Origin: JAQVEM01 sp964556165
GTDB lineage: Bacteria > Actinomycetota > Humimicrobiia > Humimicrobiales > Humimicrobiaceae
Length of the DNA stretch: 64,000 nt
Direction of reading: 5' to 3'
NCBI GenBank assembly: GCA_964556165.1
Contig: CAZKVH010000003.1
Coordinates: 1-64,000 of the forward strand
In this document: positions 41,264 through 50,410 of the stretch, one piece after another
How the letters are laid out: the number at the start of each line of letters is the position of its first letter
Position numbering within the stretch: position 1 is the stretch's first letter
Program-made: the position numbers and the translations under genes
The notes under the pieces: model-generated
Told to the model about the DNA's origin: nothing
The model's database searches: none
The model's input: the letters and a program-made list of their open reading frames with translations, nothing else

Positions 41264-43336
41264 TTGAAGCTAATTATAAGCGAAAAAGAAATAGCTGCTA
41301 AGCGTATTGCAGGAATACTTTCAGGGGATGGTATAAAAGAGGAAAAGGTATATGGAGTTCCAGTTTATAGTTTTAATATCAGAGGAGAGGACTACAGGGT
41401 AATTGGCTTAAAAGGGCATATAATGAAAGTAGATTATCCGGCGGAGTATTCAAACTGGTTTAATGTAGACCCTGCAGAGCTTATAGATGCTAACATAGAA
41501 AAAATTCCGGTTCATAAGAAAATAATCCAGGCACTCAAAAAAGTTTCGGCTGATGCAGGCGAGATTATTATTGCCACGGACTATGATAGAGAAGGCGAGC
41601 TTATTGGTTATGACGCAATGCAGAAGGTAAAGGAATATAATTCGCTTGTAAAGACAAAAAGAGCGAAATTTTCGGCTATTACCCCGAGGGATATAGAAGA
41701 AGCTTTTGATAAAACGGGTAAAGTTGATTTGAACCTCGCCTTTGCAGGTAGAGCGAGACAGGACATAGACCTTATATGGGGCGCTACGCTTACCCGTTTT
41801 ATATCTCTTACTACCTATCAGATTAGAGATAAATTCCTCTCTGTAGGCAGGGTTCAAACCCCCACTCTTACGCTTATTGTCGATAGAGAATTAGAGATAA
41901 AGTCGTTTGTACCAACTCCTTACTGGGTTGTAAGCGTCAAACTTGTTACAGGGTCGGGAGAGGAATTTGAAGCCAGCCATAAAACAAAAAGATTCTCTAA
42001 AAAAGAGGATGCACAGAATGTATTCTCAAAGCTTGGGGATACGGGAGTTGTAACGAAAGTAGATGAAAGTATTAAAGATATAAAACCTCTGGCTCCTTTT
42101 AATACAACTTCACTTATAATGAGTGGTAATTCAATTGGTTTTTCTGCTTCAAAAACTATAAGTATTGCAGAAAACCTTTATATGAATGGTTATATAAGTT
42201 ATCCGAGAACTGATAATACGGTATATCCTTCCTCTATTGATCTGGCAGAAATCGTGAGGATACTAAAAGCTTCGGATGAGTTCAGTAGTATGTGTGAGAG
42301 AGTTCTTTCTCAGGATAAGATAATACCAAGCAGGGGCAAAAAAAGGACGACGGACCATCCACCAGTTCACCCCACATCACTTGCCTCGCAAAATAGTCTG
42401 GGTAGTGACGAGTGGAAACTTTATAATTTAATTGTCAGAAGGTTTATAAGCACCCTGCTGCCGGCAGCTAAAATCAGGAATATGAGCGTGCTTATTGATA
42501 TAAACGGGGAATCTTTTGTTGCCAGTGGTTCCAGTATAGTAGAAGCGAACTGGATTGAGTTTTATCCGTATTATAAGTATAAAGATGTTTTTCTGCCACA
42601 CCTGAAAGAGAATCAGTCACTTAAGGTTGCATCAAAGGATTTGCTGGATAAAGAAACGAGGCCTCCTGCAAGATATACCCAGGGTAAGCTGGTTGAAAAA
42701 ATGGAAGAACTCGGTCTTGGAACTAAAGCAACACGCCATACAATTATACAGAATTTAATTCAAAGGGGTTATATTAATGGTAATCCATTACAGCCGGGCG
42801 AAAAGGCTATTGCTGTGATAAAAATGCTTAAAAAACATGCTGAAAAAATATCATCTCCGGATATGACTTCGGAACTGGAAATTTATATGGATGCCATTGT
42901 GAGTGGTGATGAGACAAAAGAGGATGTTATAAACAGGTCCAGAAGAATGTTAAAAGATGTTATGGTTAATCTGAACAATGAGAAGGAAGAGATTTCCCGG
43001 GAGATAAAGAAAGGAATAAAAGAAGACCTGATTGTAGGTAAATGCCCCAGGGAAAATTGTGACGGGAATCTGGTTGTAAGAGTATCAAGAAAGACAAAGA
43101 AGAGATTTATAGGCTGTACTGCTTATCCTGAATGTAAAATCACTTTCCCGCTTCCTCAGAAAGGCTTGCTAGTTACAACGAAAGAATTGTGCAAATATTG
43201 CAATTATCCCATAGTAAAAATTATAAATAAGGGAAGAAAACCCTGGAATTTGTGCATAAACCCGGATTGCCCTGGAAAAGATGAGAAATATAAAAATTAC
43301 AACAATAACAGAGGAGATAAAAAAACTTCTGATTGA
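41264..43336 (+). CDS. topA: Type IA DNA topoisomerase, archaeal-like
   Basis: Protein of 690 residues from TTG 41264 (MKLIISEKEIAAKRIAGIL), six bases after GGTGGT; an earlier TTG at 41231 has no such site. The toprim part has ATDYDREGELIGYD, and the catalytic tyrosine lies in ISYPRTDNTVYP. Two C-terminal zinc-finger regions (CPREN-C, C-YPEC and CKYC, CIN-DC) follow. The N-terminal pattern resembles the archaeal topoisomerase I branch more than the bacterial Topo I I recognise. The last 56 bases overlap the fumarase alpha gene. Confidence 0.9.
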   Translation: MKLIISEKEIAAKRIAGILSGDGIKEEKVYGVPVYSFNIRGEDYRVIGLKGHIMKVDYPAEYSNWFNVDPAELIDANIEKIPVHKKIIQALKKVSADAGEIIIATDYDREGELIGYDAMQKVKEYNSLVKTKRAKFSAITPRDIEEAFDKTGKVDLNLAFAGRARQDIDLIWGATLTRFISLTTYQIRDKFLSVGRVQTPTLTLIVDRELEIKSFVPTPYWVVSVKLVTGSGEEFEASHKTKRFSKKEDAQNVFSKLGDTGVVTKVDESIKDIKPLAPFNTTSLIMSGNSIGFSASKTISIAENLYMNGYISYPRTDNTVYPSSIDLAEIVRILKASDEFSSMCERVLSQDKIIPSRGKKRTTDHPPVHPTSLASQNSLGSDEWKLYNLIVRRFISTLLPAAKIRNMSVLIDINGESFVASGSSIVEANWIEFYPYYKYKDVFLPHLKENQSLKVASKDLLDKETRPPARYTQGKLVEKMEELGLGTKATRHTIIQNLIQRGYINGNPLQPGEKAIAVIKMLKKHAEKISSPDMTSELEIYMDAIVSGDETKEDVINRSRRMLKDVMVNLNNEKEEISREIKKGIKEDLIVGKCPRENCDGNLVVRVSRKTKKRFIGCTAYPECKITFPLPQKGLLVTTKELCKYCNYPIVKIINKGRKPWNLCINPDCPGKDEKYKNYNNNRGDKKTSD

Positions 43337-44138
43337 GGCAAGTTTTAATCTTCCCGGCGACATTATAAGAGCCATAGAAGCTGCTTTGATAGAAGAGACC
43401 TATCCGGGTGCTAAAAACATTTTAAAGCTTATATTAGAAAACTCAGAAGTTGCCCGCGAGCAGAAGCTTCCCCTCTGTCAGGATTGCGGGCTCGTTTATA
43501 TTGATATTGATATTGGCAAGGATATCCATATAGAAAAAAGTGAGGACTTAAATAAGCTAATTAACAGAGCTGTAGCTGAAACATATAATGATAATTACCT
43601 GAGAAAATCAGTTGTAGCAGACCCCCTTTATGAGAGAAAAAATACTTCCGGAAACACACCTGCAGTAATTCATATTAACTTTACATCAGATGAAGATGTT
43701 GTTTTGAGAATTTATCTGAAGGGTGGCGGAAGCGAGAATTGTTCTTATCTTCACATGATAAACCCCTCTGCCGGTGAGGATGAAATAGTGGAGTTTGTTG
43801 TAAATGATGTCAGAGAAAATGTCACAAGATGTTGCCCACCGGTAATAATTGGAGTCGGAATTGGAGGCTCGTCTTCTGAGGTAGCCAGACTGGCAATGCT
43901 TGCAAGTTTCAGGAATTTGAATAAAAGAAATCCTGATGAAAGATATAAAAAACTTGAAGGCAGGATATTAAAGGCTGTAAATAAAACCGGAATAGGTCCA
44001 CAGGGACTTGGTGGCAAAACTACTGCGCTGGCATGTAATGTAGAATATGCCCCCTGCCATATGGCAACTCTCCCGCTTGGAGTTTTTATGGGGTGTCATT
44101 CGATGCGCCGTGCAGTGTCAAAGATATCCCCGCCGTAA
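43281..44138 (+). CDS. fumA: Class I fumarate hydratase, alpha subunit (N-terminal domain)
   Basis: Protein of 285 residues like the TtdA/FumA N-terminal subunit that hydrates fumarate to malate with a [4Fe-4S] cluster. PLCQDCG (C66 first ligand), ENCSYLHM and NVTRCCPPVIIGVGIGG are the cluster and substrate motifs. ATG 43281 agrees with family N-termini and overlaps topA by 56 bases. Its 3' end overlaps the oppositely oriented beta gene by 43 bases, an unusual arrangement. Tartrate dehydratase is possible; sequence does not decide. Confidence 0.9.
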   Translation: MRNIKITTITEEIKKLLIEASFNLPGDIIRAIEAALIEETYPGAKNILKLILENSEVAREQKLPLCQDCGLVYIDIDIGKDIHIEKSEDLNKLINRAVAETYNDNYLRKSVVADPLYERKNTSGNTPAVIHINFTSDEDVVLRIYLKGGGSENCSYLHMINPSAGEDEIVEFVVNDVRENVTRCCPPVIIGVGIGGSSSEVARLAMLASFRNLNKRNPDERYKKLEGRILKAVNKTGIGPQGLGGKTTALACNVEYAPCHMATLPLGVFMGCHSMRRAVSKISPP

Positions 44139-44647
44139 ATATCGTAAGCCACAAATAAAGGCAAGTCTTTTACCTCTATTTCATAAACTGCCTCGGCTCC
44201 GAGGTCGTGATATGCGATAGCTTTTATATTTCTTACTTTTGTAGAGAGATAAGCTGAAATACCTCCTATCATTACAAAGTAGACGGCTTTATACTTTTTT
44301 AAGAGTTCTTTTAAATCTTTACTTCTTTTACCCTTTCCTATTGTTGCTTTTAATCCCTTCTTGAGAAGAGGTTCTGTTAAACTGTCCATTCGAGAGCTAG
44401 TTGTTGGTCCAATGCTTCCGCTTTTTTTGCCGGGAGGCGTCGGCGACGGTCCAACATAAAATATAATACTGTCTCTAAGGTCAACGGGCAATTCTTTATT
44501 TGAATTTATGGCTTCAAAGAATCTTTTGTGGGCAGCATCTCTTGCTCCCATTATTGTACCGTTTAGATATACTATATCCCCTGCTTTTAGTTTTTTAATT
44601 TTTTCATCTGTAAGAGGCGTTGACAGTTTAAAAGAATTGCTCATCAT
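44096..44647 (-). CDS. fumB: Class I fumarate hydratase, beta subunit
   Basis: Protein of 183 residues corresponding to the C-terminal TtdB/FumA beta domain: LKAGDIVYLNGTIMGARDAAHKR and YVGPSPTPPGKKSGSIGPTTSSRMD are the signature. The alpha domain that completes the enzyme lies on the other strand. AAGGAGG precedes ATG 44647 by ten bases. The final 43 bases are antisense to the end of the alpha gene. The pairing with that alpha is an inference from adjacency and family. Confidence 0.9.
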   Translation of the reverse strand: MMSNSFKLSTPLTDEKIKKLKAGDIVYLNGTIMGARDAAHKRFFEAINSNKELPVDLRDSIIFYVGPSPTPPGKKSGSIGPTTSSRMDSLTEPLLKKGLKATIGKGKRSKDLKELLKKYKAVYFVMIGGISAYLSTKVRNIKAIAYHDLGAEAVYEIEVKDLPLFVAYDIYGGDIFDTARRIE

Positions 44648-44678
44648 TTTTTTAAATCCTCCTTAAAATGGCAGTTTA

Positions 44679-45539
44679 TCAGTCATAATTATCGAAATAC
44701 TTGTCTCTCTTGAAGTAATTGTCATAAGTATAAAGAGGTTTTCTACTGGGGGGCTGTATTTTGTTTCTTCTTGAGCTCAGTATTATCATAACAACGATAA
44801 AGATTATAAATAGTAATATGATACCTAAAATCACAATCAGGAAATAGGTTAGAAATTTTGTTTTTTTGCCTTCAATATATATATATCTCTCATCTCCATA
44901 TTTAAGATTCCATATGGCGATATTGTTTTCTCCTATTATGTCAGCATTATGTTCAGTTATTTTTACCGGAAACTTTATCTGATATGTTATGTTTAAGATG
45001 TTTGCATCTGCTTTAGCCAGGTCGGCGAGCCGATTGTAATCCGAGTTTGGTTCTGTAGAGTTTAGAAGAGTATCATCTATTTTCATATCAACATAATCTC
45101 TAAAAAAGTATTCACTGTAAAAGAAGTAATCTTTTTTCTTGAGTTCGGTATAATAACGTATTTCCTCAGGATTTTCAGAAAAATTATCTATGGATAAATG
45201 TCTTAAGAAATTTACATCTTCGAAGTTAAAACTAACTGCAAAATGAGTATAGTCACTCTCTTCATATGTTTTAATCTCTGCTTCGGGGTAATCTTTAAGT
45301 GTTTCTTTGAGTATTCCAAGCATTTTATCATAAAGAGATTCACCCTGGCTCAGGATTGTCTCACTTTTCTGGAGATATTCTGTTTTTATTGATATATCGA
45401 CTGTCCTTGTTCCGGAATAATCGGGGTCTATCTCTGTAAAAATGTCAATCTGTGTCTGGTCGCATGAACTGAGAAAAGGAATAACTAGGATAAATGTCGT
45501 AAGTATTATAAAAATTTTTAAGAAGTTTATTTTTGTCAT
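44679..45539 (-). CDS. Lipoprotein with C-terminal membrane segment, unknown
   Basis: Protein of 286 residues. A signal segment ends in LSSC (C26). An extracytoplasmic domain (about 30-220) precedes a hydrophobic segment (about 228-253) and a basic tail RRNKIQPPSRKP. The body, with DPDYSGTRTVDISIKTE near the start, resembles LppM/DUF3153-type lipoproteins of actinobacteria and firmicutes, which is tentative. No Shine-Dalgarno is seen. It runs with the fumarase beta gene, 31 bases upstream. Confidence 0.65.
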   Translation of the reverse strand: MTKINFLKIFIILTTFILVIPFLSSCDQTQIDIFTEIDPDYSGTRTVDISIKTEYLQKSETILSQGESLYDKMLGILKETLKDYPEAEIKTYEESDYTHFAVSFNFEDVNFLRHLSIDNFSENPEEIRYYTELKKKDYFFYSEYFFRDYVDMKIDDTLLNSTEPNSDYNRLADLAKADANILNITYQIKFPVKITEHNADIIGENNIAIWNLKYGDERYIYIEGKKTKFLTYFLIVILGIILLFIIFIVVMIILSSRRNKIQPPSRKPLYTYDNYFKRDKYFDNYD

Positions 45540-45789
45540 AATTGTATAATTATGTTAATAAACCATTGTAGCATATTAATAATAATATTGTATAAAAAAT
45601 ATGACGTGGGAAGCAACATTAAGCCCTTTTCAAGAATTGTTTTTAAGATATGGCAATAGTCTGGATGAACCATTTTAAAAAAATGAAATTAATCTATGCA
45701 GCACGGGTCTTTTCTTAAAGTTTTAAATTTCCTATTATTAGGATATTATTTAATAAGCAGGTAATATAAAGAAAGAGGAATATAATTTA

Positions 45790-45822
45790 ATGCCTTCTTA
45801 TAATCTTATTAGTGTATTATGA
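45790..45822 (+). CDS. Candidate 10-codon leader peptide before tmk
   Basis: An ATG at 45790 opens ten sense codons, MPSYNLISVL plus a terminal Leu codon TTA before TGA at 45820-45822; the TGA overlaps the tmk ATG as ATGA. GAGGA lies ten bases upstream. tmk itself has no Shine-Dalgarno, so translational coupling through this mini-ORF is plausible. A competing view is that TATAAT at 45799-45804 is the tmk promoter. The frame is short and could be chance. Confidence 0.35.
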   Translation: MPSYNLISVL

Positions 45823-46454
45823 AAAAAGGTTTATTTATAACTTTTGAGGGACCGGACGGTTCCGGAAAAACTACACAGATAAAACTGCTGAGCGATTATC
45901 TTGAAAAAAAGGGGTTTGATGTATTACTTACCGTAGAGCCGGGTGGTACGGAAGTTGGCCGGAAGATACGGGATATACTGCTTACAGCGGAAAAGGTGGA
46001 CATTTCTGCATGGGCTGAGACTTTTTTATTCCTTGCATCAAGAGCAGAGCTGGTATCAAAAGTGATAAAGCCGGCTTTAAGTGAGGGCAGGGTTGTAATA
46101 TGCGACCGCTTCTTTGATTCAACAGTTGTTTATCAGGGTGTTGCAAGAGGGCTTGGAGAGAAAAAGATTCTGGATATGAGTCTTCTGGCCACCGGCGGGC
46201 TGGTACCTGATATAACTTTTCTACTTCTTGTAGATGTGAAAAGAGGAAAGAAGAGAATAGATAGCGCAAAAAGGGGCACGGATAGAATTGAGATGGAAGA
46301 AGATGATTTTAAAGAAAAGATTTACAGCGGTTATCTTAAAATAGCAAGAGGGAATAAAGACAGATTCGTAGTTATTGATGGTGAAAAGAGTATTGAAAAT
46401 ATATTTGAAGAGATAAAAAACAGGGTCTATAAATATCTTAAAGATTTAAAATGA
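45819..46454 (+). CDS. tmk: Thymidylate kinase
   Basis: Protein of 211 residues that phosphorylates dTMP. The P-loop GPDGSGKTT is at residues 11-19, the TVEPGGTEVGRKIR motif near 39 and the DRFFDSTVVYQGVARG motif near 95. It lacks a Shine-Dalgarno; a mini-ORF whose stop overlaps the ATG may supply coupling. The end overlaps holB by four bases, as in the tmk-holB gene pair of Bacillus. Confidence 0.96.
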   Translation: MKKGLFITFEGPDGSGKTTQIKLLSDYLEKKGFDVLLTVEPGGTEVGRKIRDILLTAEKVDISAWAETFLFLASRAELVSKVIKPALSEGRVVICDRFFDSTVVYQGVARGLGEKKILDMSLLATGGLVPDITFLLLVDVKRGKKRIDSAKRGTDRIEMEEDDFKEKIYSGYLKIARGNKDRFVVIDGEKSIENIFEEIKNRVYKYLKDLK

Positions 46455-47518
46455 AAATACTGAGTGATGCCGGTTTCTTAATTGGAGACGATGTTAACCA
46501 ATCAAATATAAAGTCGCTTTCAAAGATGGTGGAAAGCGATAATATTTCCCATGCATATCTTTTTTACGGGAATAGTATGGAGCTACTTCTAAAACTGGCA
46601 CTGGAATTTGCTGCAGCTATTAACTGTCCCGATAATGGATGTGGCAGGTGTCTTATATGCAGAAATACGCTTAAAGGTATTTACCCCGATGTTTTGATAG
46701 TTGAGCCGGAAGGTAGCGTGCTGAGGATAGAAGAGATTAAAAAGTTACAGAGATTCATGGGGCTCAGTTCATATAATAAGGGGAAAAAGATATGCATTAT
46801 AAAGGAATGTGAACTTATGAACGCGGAGGCTGCAAACAGGCTTCTAAAAACACTTGAGGACCCTCCAGATAATGATAGTGTATTCATATTGCTCACAGAA
46901 GAGATATCAGCGATGCTTCCTACGGTTGTTTCGAGATGCCTGGTTTATAGCTGGGATTTGAGGCTCGATGCTGATATCAGCAAGGATTCAGATTTTAAAA
47001 TGATTGATAAATATTTAAATGAGGGTATTAAAAATATGTTAATTCCCCGGGAATTGCAGGATAAAAACCCTGCAGTACCTTTAAACCTTACGCTGAGACT
47101 TATCGAATTACTTAAAAAAATGGAGGCAGCTGTTAAGGCAGATCTGGAAAAAGAATTCATGGAGTTTGATAAGAGTAATTTTGATAAAAGTGATTTTGCT
47201 AAATACATTGAAATTCTCAAATCGAAGCATAAAAGAAAAATAAGCAAATTTCACAACTTAGCTATGGGAAGGATTTTTGATATAATATCTGCCTGGCTTG
47301 AAGATATTCTTGCAGTGAAATATGGAGCAGGAGAGGAAGGTCTTAATTTTGAAAAGAATTATAACTTTATATACAGAAATATTGAAAGTGTTAGAATAGA
47401 AGGGATTTTTGAGCTGATGGAGATAATAAAAAGAAATAAAAGTTATTCTGTTTATTCAGTTAACTCGGAATTGGCTCTGGATAATATTTTTCTTAAGTTT
47501 CAGGGTATATTTATATAA
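46451..47518 (+). CDS. holB: DNA polymerase III delta' subunit (clamp loader)
   Basis: Protein of 355 residues. The N-terminal AAA+ domain has a zinc cluster (CPDNGCGRCLIC, near residues 57-70) and no proper P-loop, as expected for delta'. The motifs ANRLLKTLEDPPD and VVSRC (SRC arginine finger) are typical. It loads the sliding clamp. The start overlaps tmk by four bases and the next gene lies 11 bases downstream. Confidence 0.92.
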   Translation: MKILSDAGFLIGDDVNQSNIKSLSKMVESDNISHAYLFYGNSMELLLKLALEFAAAINCPDNGCGRCLICRNTLKGIYPDVLIVEPEGSVLRIEEIKKLQRFMGLSSYNKGKKICIIKECELMNAEAANRLLKTLEDPPDNDSVFILLTEEISAMLPTVVSRCLVYSWDLRLDADISKDSDFKMIDKYLNEGIKNMLIPRELQDKNPAVPLNLTLRLIELLKKMEAAVKADLEKEFMEFDKSNFDKSDFAKYIEILKSKHKRKISKFHNLAMGRIFDIISAWLEDILAVKYGAGEEGLNFEKNYNFIYRNIESVRIEGIFELMEIIKRNKSYSVYSVNSELALDNIFLKFQGIFI

Positions 47519-47529
47519 GAGGTGAGATT

Positions 47530-48402
47530 ATGGCTTTGATTGTGGGAGTAATATTTAGCAGGAATGACATAGTACATTATTGTGACCCGACGGGGGTGGA
47601 GTTAGAAGTTGGGAATAAGATAATTTGCAATCTTGATGAAGGAGTAAAAGAGATTGGAGAGGTAGTTGTACCCCCCGTGGATATTAACGAGGCTGATATT
47701 ACCAACCCTTTAAATAAGGTGGTAAGGAAAGCAACTTATTATGATTTATCTGTTGATGAATTAAATCGTGAAAAAGAAAAAAAGGGATTTGAGAAATTCA
47801 ATCAGCTTGCTGATGGATATAATCTCAAGATGAAGCTTGTAAATGTCCATGTTATGTTTGATAAAAGCAAAATGATATTCTATTTCACTTCAGAAAAAAG
47901 AGTTGATTTCAGGGAAATGGTAAAAGAGCTTGCTACTTATTTTAAAATGAGGATAGAATTGAGGCAGATTGGTGTAAGGGACGAAGCAAAGATGGTGGGG
48001 GGACTGGGACCGTGCGGGAGAGACCTTTGCTGTAAGAGCTTTTTGACTGATTTTGAGTCCATTTCTATAAAAATGGCTAAAGATCAAAATCTTCCTTTAA
48101 ATCCCTTTAAAATATCAGGTGTCTGTGGGAGGTTGATGTGCTGTCTCAAGTATGAGTATGATACATATAAGGAGTTTATCGAGAAGGCACCTGCGAGGGG
48201 AATGAAAGTAAAATCCAGCTATGGTACCGGCTGGGTATATGGATATGAACCTCTGAATCAATCCATAATAGTAGAATTTGATAACGGGACCAGGAAGAAT
48301 GTTCAGCTTTCTGAAGTAGAGGTTACAGGAGAGAGGATAGACCTGGAAAGGCATAATGATAATGGGGCTGATCCAGAAGATGCTAAAGATAGCGAGACAT
48401 AA
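47530..48402 (+). CDS. PSP1-domain protein (YaaT-like)
   Basis: Protein of 290 residues with the PSP1 C-terminal domain: KMVGGLGPCGRDLCCKSFL and ISGVCGRLMCCLKYEYDTY carry the conserved cysteines near residues 155-215. In Bacillus YaaT takes part in the Y-complex that supports RNase Y and sporulation. It follows holB as in the Bacillus order. Start ATG 47530 has AGAGGTGAG. The role in this organism is not known. Confidence 0.88.
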   Translation: MALIVGVIFSRNDIVHYCDPTGVELEVGNKIICNLDEGVKEIGEVVVPPVDINEADITNPLNKVVRKATYYDLSVDELNREKEKKGFEKFNQLADGYNLKMKLVNVHVMFDKSKMIFYFTSEKRVDFREMVKELATYFKMRIELRQIGVRDEAKMVGGLGPCGRDLCCKSFLTDFESISIKMAKDQNLPLNPFKISGVCGRLMCCLKYEYDTYKEFIEKAPARGMKVKSSYGTGWVYGYEPLNQSIIVEFDNGTRKNVQLSEVEVTGERIDLERHNDNGADPEDAKDSET

Positions 48403-48421
48403 AATATTTAAGAGTACAGTT

Positions 48422-48446
48422 AAACCCGGTCTCGAGTTGGGTTTTT
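48422..48446 (+). terminator. Intrinsic terminator after the PSP1 gene
   Basis: AAACCCGG (48422-48429) pairs with TTGGGTTT (48437-48444), with two G-T pairs, around the loop TCTCGAG, and ends in five T residues (48442-48446). It lies 19 bases after the stop codon and just before the tRNA. Confidence 0.6.
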
Positions 48447-48455
48447 AATTTATAT

Positions 48456-48531
48456 GCCGATGTAGCTCAACTGGTAGAGCAGCTCATTCGTAATGAGCAG
48501 GTTACCGGTTCAAGTCCGGTCGTCGGCTCCA
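48456..48531 (+). tRNA. tRNA-Thr (anticodon CGT)
   Basis: A 76-base tRNA with the CCA end encoded (48529-48531). The acceptor stem pairs 48456-48462 with 48521-48527 (one G-T). The anticodon stem GCTCA/TGAGC encloses the loop TTCGTAA, giving anticodon CGT, which reads ACG threonine codons. The D arm, variable arm and T arm (GTTCAAGTC) are normal. It lies alone between the PSP1 gene and argS. Confidence 0.95.
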
Positions 48532-48587
48532 GTATAAAGAAATAAGATTAATTAATGTATTGGACTATACGGGTGAAAGAATAACTA

Positions 48588-50288
48588 TTGATAATAAATG
48601 AATTAAAACAGGAAATTTATAAATTTCTTGAGGACCTGACCGGAAAAGAGCTTGATGCGGTACTGTGGAACATTGCTGTTGAAGAACCTAAAAACGAAAA
48701 ATTTGGCGACCTTTCGACAAATGCTGCTATGGTACTTGCACCTTTACTGAGAAAAAATCCCCTGGAAATCGCCGGAATTCTTGAAAAAAAGCTATCCTCT
48801 GAATTTAGCGGGATTAATGATGTAAATATAGCTAAACCGGGGTTTGTTAATTTCAACTTAACTGACGGTTTTATAAAAGAATCTCTTAAAGAAATCATAT
48901 CCTTAAAAGGAAACTTTGGTTTTAATCATAGCGGAAAAGGGGCAAGAGTGCACATGGAATATGTTAGCTCAAATCCTACCGGTGACCTTCATATAGGGCA
49001 CGGGAGATGGGGGGCTCTGGGAGATAGCCTGGCAAATATTTATAATGCCAATGGATACGAAGTATTCAGAGAATATTATGTTAATGACTACGGCTCACAG
49101 GTAGAAAAATTTAGCGAATGTGCTGAGAGTTTGTATTTAAAGCATTTTGGAATAAACGTTTCTTATCCTGAAGATGGTTACCCGGAAGAAAACGTATCGA
49201 TAGCAGTTGAAAGACTTATTAAAAAACATAATGATTCTTTTATCATTGAAAAGGATGGGGAAAAAGAAGTAGACAGAGAGACTTTTAGAAAAGAGATAAT
49301 AAATATTATGGTTTCATATATATCCGGGACGCTGGGTATGATGGGGGTTGAGTATGACGGGTGGTTTCGCGAAAGCTCGCTATATGAAAATTTCAATTTT
49401 GAAGAGGTGGTTGAAGAACTTAAAAACAGAGACCTTGTTTACTACAAAGATGACGCTCTGTGGTTTAGAGCTTCACGTTTTGTAGATGATAAAGATAGAG
49501 TAATAGTAAGGAAGGGCGGAAGCCCAACTTATTTTGCTTCGGATATATTATATTTAATAAATAAAGTAAAAAGGGGTTATGATAGGATTTTATATATTCT
49601 GGGTGCGGATCACCACGGTTATGTAGACAGGCTGAAAGCAATTGGGAAAGCACTCGGAATTACAGAGGATAAAATCGTAGTTATTATAGGACAGCTGGTA
49701 AAAATATTTGATGGCGGGAAGTCTCTAAAGATGTCAAGAAGGAAGGGCAGGATTTATACTTTAAGGGATCTGGTTGAAGAGGTTGGCAAAGATGCGGTGA
49801 GGTACTTTTTTAGCATGGGTTCTTTTGATTCTCCTCTGGATTTCGACATATCACTTGCAAAACAGAAATCAAATCAAAACCCGGTCTTTTATGTTCAATA
49901 TGCACATGCGAGGGTGGAGAGCATAATAAAAAAAATAAAGGAGGCTAACCTTATAGATTTCGATTCAGGGGATTTTTCTATTGATAAGATAGATATATCA
50001 AAACTGAGGTTTAAAGATAAGAGTGAAAGAAAGCTGGCAAAAATAATGATTTTGTACCCTGACACAGTTTATTCAAGCTGCAGGAACAATTCTCCACATT
50101 TTGTCACCCAGTATTTATACAGGCTGGCTGCCGAATTCCATTATTTTTACAATAACTATAGAGTGATTAATGAGAGCAAGAGTGGAATTACGGTTGATTC
50201 GGATAGATTTATTTTAATTTTACTGTTCAAGCAGGTACTTGAGAATGCTCTTAAGTTGCTTGAAGTCGATGCGCCGGAGGAAATGTAG
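48588..50288 (+). CDS. argS: Arginyl-tRNA synthetase
   Basis: Protein of 566 residues, class I. The HIGH motif appears as GDLHIGHGRW near residues 120-130, and KMSRRKGR is the KMSKS region. The N-terminal arginyl-specific domain and the C-terminal DALR anticodon-binding helices (AAEFHYFYNNYRV) are present. An in-frame stop at 48582 forces a start at or after it; TTG 48588 is the first candidate, with GGGTGA eleven bases upstream. It is not coupled to the tRNA-Thr before it. Confidence 0.95.
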   Translation: MIINELKQEIYKFLEDLTGKELDAVLWNIAVEEPKNEKFGDLSTNAAMVLAPLLRKNPLEIAGILEKKLSSEFSGINDVNIAKPGFVNFNLTDGFIKESLKEIISLKGNFGFNHSGKGARVHMEYVSSNPTGDLHIGHGRWGALGDSLANIYNANGYEVFREYYVNDYGSQVEKFSECAESLYLKHFGINVSYPEDGYPEENVSIAVERLIKKHNDSFIIEKDGEKEVDRETFRKEIINIMVSYISGTLGMMGVEYDGWFRESSLYENFNFEEVVEELKNRDLVYYKDDALWFRASRFVDDKDRVIVRKGGSPTYFASDILYLINKVKRGYDRILYILGADHHGYVDRLKAIGKALGITEDKIVVIIGQLVKIFDGGKSLKMSRRKGRIYTLRDLVEEVGKDAVRYFFSMGSFDSPLDFDISLAKQKSNQNPVFYVQYAHARVESIIKKIKEANLIDFDSGDFSIDKIDISKLRFKDKSERKLAKIMILYPDTVYSSCRNNSPHFVTQYLYRLAAEFHYFYNNYRVINESKSGITVDSDRFILILLFKQVLENALKLLEVDAPEEM

Positions 50289-50410
50289 GATAAAAATAAA
50301 TCTTGATTAATGTTTGATTAAATAATTTAATTAGATTTATGCATTAGAGGAAACCAGTATTATATTCAGGTCAATTTGTATTGCCAAACGGAAATAAGAG
50401 GAGCAGTTAG

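Noticed and set aside
42455..42470. Second copy of the palindrome-like CTGCCGGCAG in topA
   Set aside because: It shares only the core, lies in coding sequence and is explained by codons for Leu, Pro, Ala.
50289..50410. Lysine riboswitch before lysA
   Set aside because: The gap of about 120 bases is too short and has no matching helices.
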